From assembly GCF_013033515.1 (NCBI RefSeq), contig NZ_WQEG01000012.1, positions 1 through 64,000 of the forward strand: a DNA stretch of 64,000 bases. Direction: 5' to 3'. The notes beneath the pieces were generated by a model. It made no database searches. It was not told the DNA's origin and saw only the letters and a program-made list of their open reading frames with translations. Numbering within the stretch: position 1 is the stretch's first letter; every line of letters starts with the position of its first letter. This DNA comes from Ruegeria sp. HKCCA6707 (lineage in GTDB: Bacteria > Pseudomonadota > Alphaproteobacteria > Rhodobacterales > Rhodobacteraceae). A program made the translations under genes and the position numbers. This document shows, piece after piece, positions 1 through 9,220 of the stretch.

Positions 1-593
1 GGGAGACCTGATGAGGGTGCCTGTAACGGGAATAGAACACTGCCCCCGGGCACCACAATAAACTTCTAATAATTTGATTTTTTTTGCATAACTCCCCTAG
101 TGTTCCAGAGATATCCACCCAAATACCCACCTTGTGAGCGTAAGCAGGCTAGCGACAATGGAGCAATGCAACCTTAACCGCTTCCGGATGTTTCAATAAT
201 CGATAGCTGCATCGTATCTTTTGGTTGCCCTGGGCAAATCGAAGATCCAGTAGATTGCCCACACTGTACGCGGTGGCGTCCACGGTCTTGCCTAAAGATT
301 GTGGGGCCGCAGCCGCGAATGGCACATAAGCCGGTTGCTGGTTGAGGGACTGTTCCAAACTCTTGATCCCAGGTTTTGGCTAAAGCGGGTATTGTAGCCA
401 TTTAGGTCGAGAGCATTGAATACTTGTATGACCCACGGAGAACTCTCAAGAGCTTTTGTTGTCTCAGCCTCGGTGTCTTTGGCACGACAATACACTACCT
501 CCTAATCATTGACCTAAAAGTAAAATCAATTCTCGCAAGCTGAGGAGCAACGCGCCAGAAAAGGACACAAGCCTGATCGATTAGGATCGCGCC
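1..593. other. stretch without a convincing gene
   Basis: No intact gene is visible. On the minus strand between about 150 and 495 three short overlapping frames read like pieces of one protein broken by frameshifts, but I do not recognise it. Bases are AT-richer than in the housekeeping parts of the window. With the transposase remnant that follows, this looks like decayed accessory DNA. Confidence 0.4.
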
Positions 594-710
594 GTGACTT
601 GGCGGCTCTTCGCCCACCTCAAACGCATCCTCGGGATCGGACGGCTCCGATTTCGTGGCCCATGCGGTACAGATGACGAATTTCTCCTCTCCGCCACCGC
701 CCAAATGCGA
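594..710 (+). pseudogene. C-terminal remnant of a DDE transposase
   Basis: The translation has a stretch like the C-terminal end of an IS1182/IS5-type transposase as I remember it: FAHLKRILGIGRLRFRG, then a GPCG segment and EFLLSATAQ. In such proteins this segment, with its HLKR and TAQNL-type motifs, closes the catalytic domain. Nothing upstream in the frame matches the rest of a transposase, so this is a fragment, and the frame past about 710 no longer looks like the family. No terminal inverted repeats were found. The exact IS family is uncertain. It sits just beyond the 3' end of the RND pump gene and marks the left end as rearranged DNA. Confidence 0.45.
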
Positions 711-763
711 ACTGTCGCGATGGCAGCTATCGCTCGCACTGCTAAGCTTTGCTTCGCGGAAGG

Positions 764-3700
764 CTACCTACGGGAAGAGGAAGTGAATTGACGCTGTTTA
801 GTAGAGTGAATCAGATATTCCCTCAGCGACTGAAACGCCGCGTAGAGGATCGGGATCATCAAAAGACCTAAGGTACTGTCAACAATCATGCCAAAGAGTA
901 CAGGATAGCCAATAGATACGCGTGCCGCAGCTCCCGCGCCGCTGGACAATACAAGGGGCAATACGCCGATGATGAAGCACAGACCCGTCATGGTGACCGG
1001 GCGAAACCGGATTTCTGCCGCTCTCAGGGCGGCTTCACGGATACTGGTTCCGGACAACCTTTCTTGATTGGCGAATTCAACGACCATGATGGCTTTCTTG
1101 GCAGCCAATCCGATTAGCAACACCATTCCAATCTGAGCAAAAATGTTGCTCGTGATAAACGGGAAATAGGCAATGGGTACAAGCGCGCCTAATAATGCAA
1201 ATATGGCTGAGGTGATAATCGACAGCGGCAGTATCCAGCTCTCATACAAAACAACAAGAAACAGGTAAGCCAAAACCAAGGCCGACAGCATGATGAAGGG
1301 GACCATGCCTTGAGACTTGACCTCTTGCTGGGTCACGCCCGACCATTCGATGCGAAAGCCGTCGGGCAGCGTTTTGTCGGCGATCTCTTGCATAGCCTGG
1401 ATGCCCACGCCCGAACTGACACCATCTGCCAACTGCGCGCTTACAGAGGCCGCCGTGAACAGGTTGTATCGCGGGATCGCATCCGGTGCGAGAACCGGTT
1501 CGCTGCTCACGAAGTTTCGCAAAGGCAGGGACTCACCAGCGCTGTTTTTGACGTAGATGTTGTCCACATCATCCAGAGTTTGACGAAACTGCGCGTCGGC
1601 CGAGATGACCACCCAATAGACCCGTTCCGACAGGATGAAATTATCCACGAAGAAGGTGCTGAGATTGGCTTGCAATGCGGTGAAGATGTCCGAGACGCTT
1701 ACGCCCAGTGTTTCGGCGCGATCCCGGTCCACAGACAGTCGATATTGCGGGGTCTGACCCGAGAAGCTGCCATGTGCGCGAACGAATTCTGGCGCGGCGT
1801 TCAGGGCTGTGACGAAGGCACTCATGACAGAATCAAGCTGAGCACCATCGCCCTTTTCAAGATCCAGAAGCTCGACCGAGATACCACCTGTCGATCCAAG
1901 CCCGTGGATTGTTGGGAAGGGAAACACGTAGCTTTCTGCCTCGGGCAGAGTAGCCAGTTGTTGGTCCAGATCCTGCATAATCGCATCCCAGTGCAGATCC
2001 GGGCTGGTGCGTTCGTCCCACGGCTTAAGCGTGATGATGGCCATTCCGGCATTGGATCGGACACCCGTCAGCATGCTGGCGCCGGACACTGTTGTCACGG
2101 TGTCCACACCGGATGCTTTTTCAATCACCTCGCCGGCTTTGGCCATAAAAGCCTGGGTTCGTTGAAGGGAAGCACCATCTGGCAGCGCCATGGCGGCCAG
2201 CAAAACACCGTTGTCCTCTTGCGGGATCAAACCGGTAGGAACGGTTTTGAAGAGGTAAATGGTAGCCCCTACAGAAGCGGCAAAGACAAGCAGCGAGAAC
2301 GCGATGTACCTCAACATCAGCGAGACAAGCCGCATGTATTGCCGCCTGATCCAAAACACCGCCGCAGGCACAAACTGCAAGGGGCCAAATGGTTTCACTC
2401 CTGCTTTCAGTACCATGGCACAAAGCACTGGGGCCAGGGTCAGTGCGTTCACGGCAGACAGCACAAAAGCGAAGATGATCGTCGCGGCGAACTGGTAATA
2501 GATCGTTCCCGTCACTCCGGGAAAGAAACACACCGGAACAAATACGGCCGCCAGCACAAAAGTGGTCGCGATGATCGGGCGATTGACCTGTGACATCGCC
2601 TTGAGCGTGGCATCGCGCGGCTCAAGCCCCTCATCGGTCATGATCCGTTCGGCGTTTTCAATGATGATAATGGCGTCATCGACCACCAAAGTGATGGCTA
2701 GAACCAAGGCAAAAAGCGTGATCATGTTTGCGCTGAAGCCAATCGCGTAGATCAGCGCGACTGCACCCAATAAAGAAACGGGGATCGCAATTGCGGGAAC
2801 GATGGTCGCCCTGAAACTGGCCAGAAAGAAAAACGTAACTGCGATCACCAATCCCGCAGTCAGCGCGAGCGTTTTCATAATGTCTTCGATCGAATCGCGG
2901 ACGGCATCTGTCACGTCATACGTGATCTCGTATGAGACACCTTCGGGAAATTTCTTCGAAAGCTCATCCATCAGGTTGTGGATGCTGTCCGAAATCTCCA
3001 GCGCGTTGGCCGTGCTTTCCTGATGCACGGCAATTGCCGCCGTATCCTTTCCGTTCAGTTGCGAGGACCCGGCATAGGTGGCTGAACCAAGCTCGATCCG
3101 TGCCACATCCTCCAATCGGGTAATCGAACCATCATCGCCCGTTGAAATGATGATCCGACCGAACTCTTCGGCGTCTCGCAACAATCCTTCGGCCCTAAGC
3201 TTAAATTGAAAATCCGTACGCTCACCGCCAAATGGCGGGGCTCCGACCTGTCCGGCGGCGGCTACAACGTTTTGGCTTTCAATCGCATCGGCGATCTCTG
3301 AAGCGGTGATATTAAGCGCTGCCATGCGAACCGGGTTGATCCACACCCGCATGCTGTATTCCAACTGACCAAATTGCGAGACCCCACCTACTCCCTGCAA
3401 ACGCTGTAAGGGATCGTGCAGGAAATCAGCCGCGTAGTTGCTGAGGTACAACTCATCCCGCAACCCGTCCGGCGAGGTCAGGTTGATCACAAGGATCATG
3501 TTGCCGGATTGCTTAGTCACCTCGATGCCTTGCTGTTGCACAACGGAAGGTAATTCCGCGCTTGCCAAAGCGATGCGGTTTTGCACTTCGACTGCCGCAA
3601 CATTGGGGTCCGTTCCCAACGCGAAGGATACGCTCAGGTCGTAGCTGCCATCGTTCGCGCTTTTGGACTGCATGTACAACATGCCGTCGATCCCGTTCAC

Positions 3701-3907
3701 GCGCTCCTCGATGGGCGTAGCCACGGATTCCTGAATGACTTGCGCATCCGCACCCGGGTATGTTGCGGTCACATAAATCTGCGGTGGCGTAATGTTCGGA
3801 TATTCCGAGATTGGCATGAGCCGGACGCAGACCGCCCCAAAAAGAATCATCAGAATCGCGATGACAGCAGCGAAATGCGGGCGATTGATGAAGTAGTGAG
3901 AGATCAA
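764..3907 (-). CDS. RND efflux pump inner-membrane permease (AcrB/MexB, HAE1 type)
   Basis: This is a proton-driven multidrug exporter of the inner membrane that forms a trimer and works with a periplasmic adaptor and an outer-membrane channel. Its 1047 residues match the usual length. The N-terminal helix is followed by the PN1/PN2 periplasmic head, a cluster of helices from about 340, a second head and closing helices from about 870. The paired aspartates of the proton relay are seen near residue 405 (TLVVDDAIIIIENAERI), and the relay lysine lies in GLAAKKAIMVVEF. The start appears to be TTG. The adaptor gene ends 8 bp upstream, so the two are an operon. No outer-membrane factor gene is adjacent, so the pump probably uses a shared TolC-type channel. 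Substrates cannot be told from sequence. Confidence 0.95.
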   Translation of the reverse strand: MISHYFINRPHFAAVIAILMILFGAVCVRLMPISEYPNITPPQIYVTATYPGADAQVIQESVATPIEERVNGIDGMLYMQSKSANDGSYDLSVSFALGTDPNVAAVEVQNRIALASAELPSVVQQQGIEVTKQSGNMILVINLTSPDGLRDELYLSNYAADFLHDPLQRLQGVGGVSQFGQLEYSMRVWINPVRMAALNITASEIADAIESQNVVAAAGQVGAPPFGGERTDFQFKLRAEGLLRDAEEFGRIIISTGDDGSITRLEDVARIELGSATYAGSSQLNGKDTAAIAVHQESTANALEISDSIHNLMDELSKKFPEGVSYEITYDVTDAVRDSIEDIMKTLALTAGLVIAVTFFFLASFRATIVPAIAIPVSLLGAVALIYAIGFSANMITLFALVLAITLVVDDAIIIIENAERIMTDEGLEPRDATLKAMSQVNRPIIATTFVLAAVFVPVCFFPGVTGTIYYQFAATIIFAFVLSAVNALTLAPVLCAMVLKAGVKPFGPLQFVPAAVFWIRRQYMRLVSLMLRYIAFSLLVFAASVGATIYLFKTVPTGLIPQEDNGVLLAAMALPDGASLQRTQAFMAKAGEVIEKASGVDTVTTVSGASMLTGVRSNAGMAIITLKPWDERTSPDLHWDAIMQDLDQQLATLPEAESYVFPFPTIHGLGSTGGISVELLDLEKGDGAQLDSVMSAFVTALNAAPEFVRAHGSFSGQTPQYRLSVDRDRAETLGVSVSDIFTALQANLSTFFVDNFILSERVYWVVISADAQFRQTLDDVDNIYVKNSAGESLPLRNFVSSEPVLAPDAIPRYNLFTAASVSAQLADGVSSGVGIQAMQEIADKTLPDGFRIEWSGVTQQEVKSQGMVPFIMLSALVLAYLFLVVLYESWILPLSIITSAIFALLGALVPIAYFPFITSNIFAQIGMVLLIGLAAKKAIMVVEFANQERLSGTSIREAALRAAEIRFRPVTMTGLCFIIGVLPLVLSSGAGAAARVSIGYPVLFGMIVDSTLGLLMIPILYAAFQSLREYLIHSTKQRQFTSSSRR

Positions 3908-3915
3908 GCCACGAC

Positions 3916-5064
3916 CTAACTCTGACTATCGACCGGTTTCACGACCAATCCGTCGTGAATTTTCTGTAGCCCCTGCACGACCACCCGATCGCCGTTTTCA
4001 AGGCCAGAGTTCACTTGAGTTCTGGTTGCAGTTTGAGTGCCAATTTCAATATCTGTCCGGCGAACCGTGTTTTTGTCATCGACGGAGAACACGAAATAGC
4101 CTTGCTTGTCGAATTGCACCGCATTGCGCGGCACGGTCAAAACCTTGCTGTCGTCCGAACCGCTCAGCGCAACGATAACAAGCTGACCAGGAATGAGAAG
4201 CCCATCTGGGTTGGAGAACGTAGCCCTTAGCTCGACAGTATCGGTATCCTGCCTAACGACGTCGCCCACATAGGTGACATTGCCTTCCGTGTCGTAAGTC
4301 TGACCGTCAGCGAGTGTAATCTGCGTCGCCAGTTTGATGCCTTGCCGCGAAATCGATCCATTGTGACGTTCGCGCAGCAATATGGGCTCACTGATAAAAA
4401 AACTTACCAGAATAGGATCAACGCTTGTGACGGTCGCCAGAACACCGCTGTCGGAACCCACGATGTTGCCCGCATCGACTGCTGACAAGCCAATGCGCCC
4501 GTCCAGAGGGCTAACGATCTCAGTATGATCCAGATCGATCTGCGCTATTTCAAGTTTGGCCTGTGCCTGATCCACTGAGGCCTGAGCCTCGTCGAACGTA
4601 GCTTTTGCTGTGTCCAAAACGGACTGGGGCACATCACCTTTGTCGAATAATGTCTGTTGCCGATCGAGTTCCGTTTTGGCGCTGAGCGCAGATGCTTGAG
4701 CGCTTTTTAAAGAAGCCTGGGCGGCATCAACACTTACTGAATATTTCCTTTTCTCGATGCGGAACAGCACGTCGCCCTTGTTGACAGTGCCACCTTCGGA
4801 GAAATTGACCTCTTGCAGGACACCATCCACTCTAGCCCGAAGGTCGACACTTTGATCAGCGACGACACGACCCACAAATTCGTCCTGTTTCTGTAGATCC
4901 TGAAGAGTTGCCGGCGCAACAACCACACTGGGTGCCGGTGGTTTAGACTGCGCAGCTGCGGAACCCACCAAACCGATGGCGAACAAAGTGCAGAGTAGCT
5001 GGCTGGTTATCGTCATCCGATGCTCGCTTATTCGCAATTGCATGGCTGCAAGATTATTATTCAT
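3916..5064 (-). CDS. RND periplasmic adaptor (membrane fusion protein, HlyD/AcrA family)
   Basis: This protein bridges the RND permease and an outer-membrane channel. The N-terminus carries a signal peptide that ends around GSAAAQ. Then follow the first half of a lipoyl/biotinyl hairpin, a helical hairpin rich in Ala, Gln and Lys (about residues 105-175), the second lipoyl half (TEIVSPLDGRIG) and beta-barrel and membrane-proximal parts, in the usual order. No lipobox cysteine is seen, so it is probably soluble or anchored by an uncleaved helix. Two later in-frame ATGs, the second opening MTITSQLL (5016), are credible alternative starts, since the signal peptide begins there. It is first in a two-gene operon with the permease. 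Confidence 0.93.
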   Translation of the reverse strand: MNNNLAAMQLRISEHRMTITSQLLCTLFAIGLVGSAAAQSKPPAPSVVVAPATLQDLQKQDEFVGRVVADQSVDLRARVDGVLQEVNFSEGGTVNKGDVLFRIEKRKYSVSVDAAQASLKSAQASALSAKTELDRQQTLFDKGDVPQSVLDTAKATFDEAQASVDQAQAKLEIAQIDLDHTEIVSPLDGRIGLSAVDAGNIVGSDSGVLATVTSVDPILVSFFISEPILLRERHNGSISRQGIKLATQITLADGQTYDTEGNVTYVGDVVRQDTDTVELRATFSNPDGLLIPGQLVIVALSGSDDSKVLTVPRNAVQFDKQGYFVFSVDDKNTVRRTDIEIGTQTATRTQVNSGLENGDRVVVQGLQKIHDGLVVKPVDSQS

Positions 5065-5140
5065 GGCCGTGCAAATCGACGCAACGCAAATCTACTTTGT
5101 GCGATTGATCTAATTGAGAGGATTCTACAGCGTGCGTCAC

Positions 5141-5614
5141 TTAAGGCAGGTCACCGTCCGGCCCGGTATAGGGGGGGCGCCAAGAAAAGCTGTCGATGAA
5201 CATTACCACGTCGTTCAAGGCCTGAATGTCATCCCCGTGAATTGTGTTGTAGCTGTATGTAACTTTTTCACCGTCGACTTTCGGGGATGAAATCTCGATG
5301 ATCAGCACATAAGAACTCCCTTCGATCTCACCGGACAAAGCTGCATTTGGCGGGTCAACGTCAAAGCTGTTTTCGCCTTGGCTCCAGACATCAAAAAAAT
5401 GGTCACGGGTGATTACACCGGCGCTGCGGTAGGGCCTGTCTGAGAAAACCGAAATCTCATCGTCGACGCCGTACAGAACAAGCTTTCCATCTTTGAGATC
5501 AGCTTTTGTGGCAGTTTCAACAAACAAATAGGTCTTGTTGTATGCTTCTTCCGTCAAAGCAATTGGCGGAACCAAAGCAATGGTTCCGGCCAAAGCAAGA
5601 AGTATCTTTTTCAC
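5141..5614 (-). CDS. small secreted protein, member 1 of a tandem paralogous trio
   Basis: 157 residues with an N-terminal signal peptide (MKKILLALAGTIALVPPIALT) and a GTG start preceded by AAGGAGA. The function is unknown. The mature part shares with its two upstream neighbours an F-V-x-x-A opening, an L-x-x-G-x-L-x-L segment, SDRPYR, and W-x-x-G-x-NSF-x-x-DPPNAAL. I recall similar uncharacterised periplasmic proteins in other Proteobacteria, described only as hypothetical. This copy is the most divergent and lacks the glycine-rich C-terminal extension of the other two. It lies between the RND adaptor and paralogue 2, all leftward, with 189 bp before it, so it may have its own promoter. Confidence 0.8.
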   Translation of the reverse strand: MKKILLALAGTIALVPPIALTEEAYNKTYLFVETATKADLKDGKLVLYGVDDEISVFSDRPYRSAGVITRDHFFDVWSQGENSFDVDPPNAALSGEIEGSSYVLIIEISSPKVDGEKVTYSYNTIHGDDIQALNDVVMFIDSFSWRPPYTGPDGDLP

Positions 5615-5803
5615 TGTCTTTCTCCTTGGCCTAAGGTTTCAGAGTGGCGTGAACGCTGCCGCTATCCCTAGGACAAGCTGGGAAGTAAGTATTCCAAGTT
5701 GCGGCTAATTTCTTTTTTCCTTCACAAAAACATTTGGTTGGAATCTCAAGCTTCTGCCCAAACAGTGAACTTGAACGACGTTCACAAAGGATGAGTGATC
5801 TTC

Positions 5804-6364
5804 TCAATCTGATTGTGTGCCCAACACCCCGGAATCTGCATCCAACTTAATTGTATTGCCGCCTCCGGTAAAAGCATTTGCCGCAAGATCCCACCCGCCT
5901 TCGATATCTGCCCACGGACTTTCATCGATCACGAGATAGCTTTGCTCGAGGACGGGTACCGCGGAACCTTGCAGGATTGTGTAAGAAAAAGTCAGTGTGT
6001 CACCAGATTGCCGGGGGTCCGAAAGTTCGACAACTAGCGCGACAGGTTTGCCATCCGCCTGGCCCATCAGTGCCGCGTTTGGTGGATCATCGGCAAAACT
6101 GTCCTGCCCTTCACTCCAGACTTTGAGCAGTTCAGAACTTGGTATGACCCCAGCGGCGCGGTGCGGGCGATCTGCAAATACGATCATGTTTGCGTCCGGG
6201 CTTTCAAGTGTCAGTGTTCCGTTGTCCAGCGTTGCCACGCTGGCGTGCTGAACAAACAGAAAGCTGGCTTGGTCTTTCGTTTGTTCAGCAAATGCAGAAG
6301 TCGCAATGACCCCCGCTGCCAGAGTGGTGGCAATGCCTCTGCTCATGATGCCTGCCTTAAACAT
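5804..6364 (-). CDS. small secreted protein, member 2 of a tandem paralogous trio
   Basis: About 186 residues from the ATG at 6364; an in-frame TTG at 6388 and an ATG at 6346 are alternatives, all placing a signal peptide that ends near ATSAFAEQ. The core motifs are FLFVQHA, LDNGTLTL, VFADRPHRAAGV, VWSEGQDSF and DDPPNAALMGQ, and the last third (VVEL, FSYTILQG, EQSYLVID) is shared with paralogue 3. A C-terminal tail of about 35 residues beyond the core is rich in Gly, Ala and Asp. No catalytic signature is recognised. Periplasmic location is inferred from the signal peptide. It lies about 100 bp downstream of paralogue 3 and could share its transcript. Confidence 0.8.
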   Translation of the reverse strand: MFKAGIMSRGIATTLAAGVIATSAFAEQTKDQASFLFVQHASVATLDNGTLTLESPDANMIVFADRPHRAAGVIPSSELLKVWSEGQDSFADDPPNAALMGQADGKPVALVVELSDPRQSGDTLTFSYTILQGSAVPVLEQSYLVIDESPWADIEGGWDLAANAFTGGGNTIKLDADSGVLGTQSD

Positions 6365-6466
6365 GCCTTTGACCTTTTTTCCGCGCAAAGTGTTTCAAAC
6401 GCTAAGTGAGGTGTCTTCGGCACCCTCTGGAAAGGGTGCCGCGAAAGGTGAGCGCACTTAAGTATC

Positions 6467-7042
6467 TCAGTTTGACGAGACGCCCTGCGACAGGATTCCC
6501 ATACCCACATCGCCATTCAGCTGCGTCGATTGTCCTGCGTCCCCGGTGGAAACGGCCGCCAGATCGGCCATTGTCTTGTAAAACTCCGCGAACGGGTTGT
6601 CGTCGATGACCAAATAGCTTTGTTCTATGGACTCGACCTCAGCACCTTCCAAGACCGTGTAACCGAAGACCAAGTTACCATCTTCCCGCATTGGGTTGGT
6701 CAGCTCAACAATTATCGAAACAGGTTGGCCTGCGGATTGCCCAACAAGCGCTGCGTTTGGCGGGTCCTCTGCAAAGCTGTTTTGCCCTTTGCCCCAGATC
6801 TTGATCAGTTCAGAGCTTGGTACCGCAACTGCAAGTCGGTGCGGACGATCAGCAAAAACGATCATGTTGGCATCTGCGTCGCGCAGCGTCAGCGTGCCGT
6901 CATCCAGGGATGCAGAAGGCGCATGCTGAACGAAGAAAAAGGTTTCCTGAGCAGGTTTTTCTTCTGCTACTGTAATCGCCGGCACCAGTCCGGCAACAAG
7001 TGCAGTAAGCGAACTCCCCAGCGCTTTCAGTGCCTGTTTCAT
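6467..7042 (-). CDS. small secreted protein, member 3 of a tandem paralogous trio
   Basis: 191 residues from the ATG at 7042; longer frames upstream (to 7159) are rejected because the signal peptide begins at MKQALKALG and runs to AITVAEE. The core repeats the family motifs: FFFVQHA, LDDGTLTL, VFADRPHR, IWGKGQNSF, EDPPNAALVGQ and EQSYLVIDDNPF. It is closer to paralogue 2 than to paralogue 1, which suggests an older and a more recent duplication. It is first in the leftward series of three. The function is unknown. Confidence 0.8.
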   Translation of the reverse strand: MKQALKALGSSLTALVAGLVPAITVAEEKPAQETFFFVQHAPSASLDDGTLTLRDADANMIVFADRPHRLAVAVPSSELIKIWGKGQNSFAEDPPNAALVGQSAGQPVSIIVELTNPMREDGNLVFGYTVLEGAEVESIEQSYLVIDDNPFAEFYKTMADLAAVSTGDAGQSTQLNGDVGMGILSQGVSSN

Positions 7043-7528
7043 AGGGTTCCCATCCAATTCATGTTCGTTTCGGCCCGATCGCAACCACCACGTTGTTGGG
7101 CTTCTGCGCAGCGCGCTCCACCTTTGCCAAAGGGTACTGAGCCGAACACAATACGACATATTGCTTCAAGCTTTGCATTTGCAGAAAGAGTGGAGCCATT
7201 TCCCTTTAGCGATCCTTCAAGCTTGCGAGCAGCACAACGCCGCCTGCCTATGCGCTATCAGCCAATACCTTTTGAATCACGTGCACGACGTCTCAAGTTT
7301 GCTTGCTGAGAGTGCCACTCAACAAACCAAAGGCCCTCACCTTCTGCTGTGGAAATGTTCCCTGGCGATAATGCTTCATTATTCCAAATTTCTGAGATGT
7401 GGCTGTAAACACCCTACCATGGCGATATCGTAACTCTTGAAAAAAGGCAGATAGTCATCCGCTGCGAATTGTAAGAAGCCTCGGCTGAACCAACACACAC
7501 TGGGCGTTTGTTCGCAGGCTCTACCGCC
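7043..7528. other. gap upstream of the secreted-protein trio
   Basis: About 490 bp between the start of paralogue 3 and the 3' end of the AraC-type gene. I see no credible coding frame, RNA gene or strong hairpin. It should contain the promoter of the leftward trio, but no clear -35/-10 pair stands out by eye. Confidence 0.4.
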
Positions 7529-8614
7529 CTAAAACGCAGATTGGCCGGGGGTAGGTGTTATGTGGAAGGTCCCACTTGTTTTTGCCAACGCGCCAAGGTT
7601 TTCAAAGAAGCCTTTGTTTGGTTTTTCGTTGGTCAGTGTTCGATGCAAGTGAATCGAATTGTGATAAGCATCCACTTCACCCGGTTTGTTGTATTCGGAG
7701 CCTAAAACATCGCTCGGTTTACAGTCGTACCGGCGACGGAAACTTCGAACAAAGCTTGATGTATCCAGAAAACCCAAACGAGTTGCGACAGATGTGACTG
7801 CCCCTCGTGTTGGCTGACTGCTGGCGAGCGTATCCCTTGCGTATTCCAGGCGGAGATTGGTCAAATAGGCCTGCAGTCCGCCGTCTGCGCGAAACAGGCG
7901 ATATAGCGTCGATCGCGACATCCCGACCTCGACGCACATCTCATCAATATTCAAAGGCAGCGAGAGCGGGCGCGAGAAGATGTATTGTTCTGCGCGAATA
8001 CGCTTGGCTCTTTCGATATGAACGTCTTCCGAATTGAGCTCCTCGCGATCCGTAATCGCGGCAACAAGCAGAGACGCGAACAGGTTGATTGCTGAAGCAT
8101 CACATGTTTCCGATTTGTGCGATATTTCGTTCGCCAGATGCAAGAAATTGGCGATCATCAATCGCCCGACTGATGTTTTACTGTCAAAATGCGTCATTGG
8201 CCGCAGAGGATAGCGCGTGACTTGAAGGGCCGATTTCCTGAATGCCAAATAAGTGACCTTGGAGCGCTCGCAGTAACAATACCGGGTCGCAGACAAATCC
8301 ATTACCGTGAGAGAGCCGGGCGCAACGCGGGTGGTTTCTCCATTCACTCTCGCGACCGTGTGTCCCTCATGCTGGTAACGGATTACAACACAATCGAATT
8401 CGTGATTGTTACCTACGAGTTCCGCCGGAGACATGGCCAACTGGCAGAACACGGCGCCCTCCAACTGACGAGAGAAAACGCTGAGTTCCAGATTCCGTCG
8501 AGAAACCAAGGGCCTGCCCAAGCGCCAGAAGTCCGCCATGAAATCGTCCCACGCATCGCGTCGTGCTTTTTCCGGGAGCATCGAGATATTCAGATCCGGT
8601 TCGAGGCTATCCAT
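7529..8614 (-). CDS. AraC-family transcriptional regulator
   Basis: 361 residues. The N-terminal two thirds resemble the AraC_binding_2 sensing domain (SRRNLELSVFSRQLEGAVF, then a beta-rich part). The C-terminal part has the two helix-turn-helix motifs of the family: NIDEMCVEVGMSRSTLYRLFRA and, in the second, TRLGFLDTSSFVRSFRRRY, the standard signature. A tail of about 50 residues after the DNA-binding domain is unusual in length and looks unstructured. No target is evident next door; the paralogue trio downstream runs in the same direction. Start ATG at 8614. Confidence 0.92.
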   Translation of the reverse strand: MDSLEPDLNISMLPEKARRDAWDDFMADFWRLGRPLVSRRNLELSVFSRQLEGAVFCQLAMSPAELVGNNHEFDCVVIRYQHEGHTVARVNGETTRVAPGSLTVMDLSATRYCYCERSKVTYLAFRKSALQVTRYPLRPMTHFDSKTSVGRLMIANFLHLANEISHKSETCDASAINLFASLLVAAITDREELNSEDVHIERAKRIRAEQYIFSRPLSLPLNIDEMCVEVGMSRSTLYRLFRADGGLQAYLTNLRLEYARDTLASSQPTRGAVTSVATRLGFLDTSSFVRSFRRRYDCKPSDVLGSEYNKPGEVDAYHNSIHLHRTLTNEKPNKGFFENLGALAKTSGTFHITPTPGQSAF

Positions 8615-9220
8615 CTTCGTTCTCGTTTCGGCATAGGTTCAGCTAAAATACTTGTTCGTATCATACTTGCTTAAGGTTGAGCCGATCAACGTCGACTCGT
8701 TCTTAAATTTACCTACTAGAGCATCTCCGCCAAAATCTCCATCTTTCAAGCATTGAGGCGAAGGAGTGCTAAAAGTTGTCGGGTTCTACCTGGTTCCTAT
8801 GCTTCGACACTGCTTTTTTCTACTAGCGGAAGATCCGTTGTGACAGTGTCTTACCAGAGAATTACGTTGTTGCAGCGATTTTCCGGTTTCGCAGGTCGCA
8901 CCGCGACAATTCCGAACATTTACCCGCAACTCGAGATTTGAATTCGCTCGCGGCGAAATGTTGGTTTGGGTTTCACCTAGGTTCATCCTGATGAATGACC
9001 GCTATATGGGATTCCGGCGCAGCGCGGAAAACGATCCAAGGCGGGCGCGAGGATTGTCTGCGTCAGCATTCGCCGTGCTGTCAAAAGGCGGCTTTGATCC
9101 CGCAACTCTTCTATTACGCCTAAAGCTCAAATTGTCGCAGCCCTAAGATCTGGCAAGTTATTTCACCCCGTCGCGAATTGGCTCGCGGCTAAGTCTCCCC
9201 AATATAACTACCCGCAAAAT
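8615..9220. other. 600-bp stretch without a recognised gene
   Basis: Lies between the start of the AraC-type gene and the 3' end of the MATE gene. Short frames on both strands have no signal, domain or ribosome site that persuades me. It may hold the regulator's promoter. No terminator-like hairpin with a T run was seen. Confidence 0.4.

Noticed and set aside
1310..2593. 427-codon frame antisense to the RND permease
   Set aside because: It follows from codon bias of the permease, has no start signal and its composition (His, Arg, Gln rich) is typical of shadow frames.
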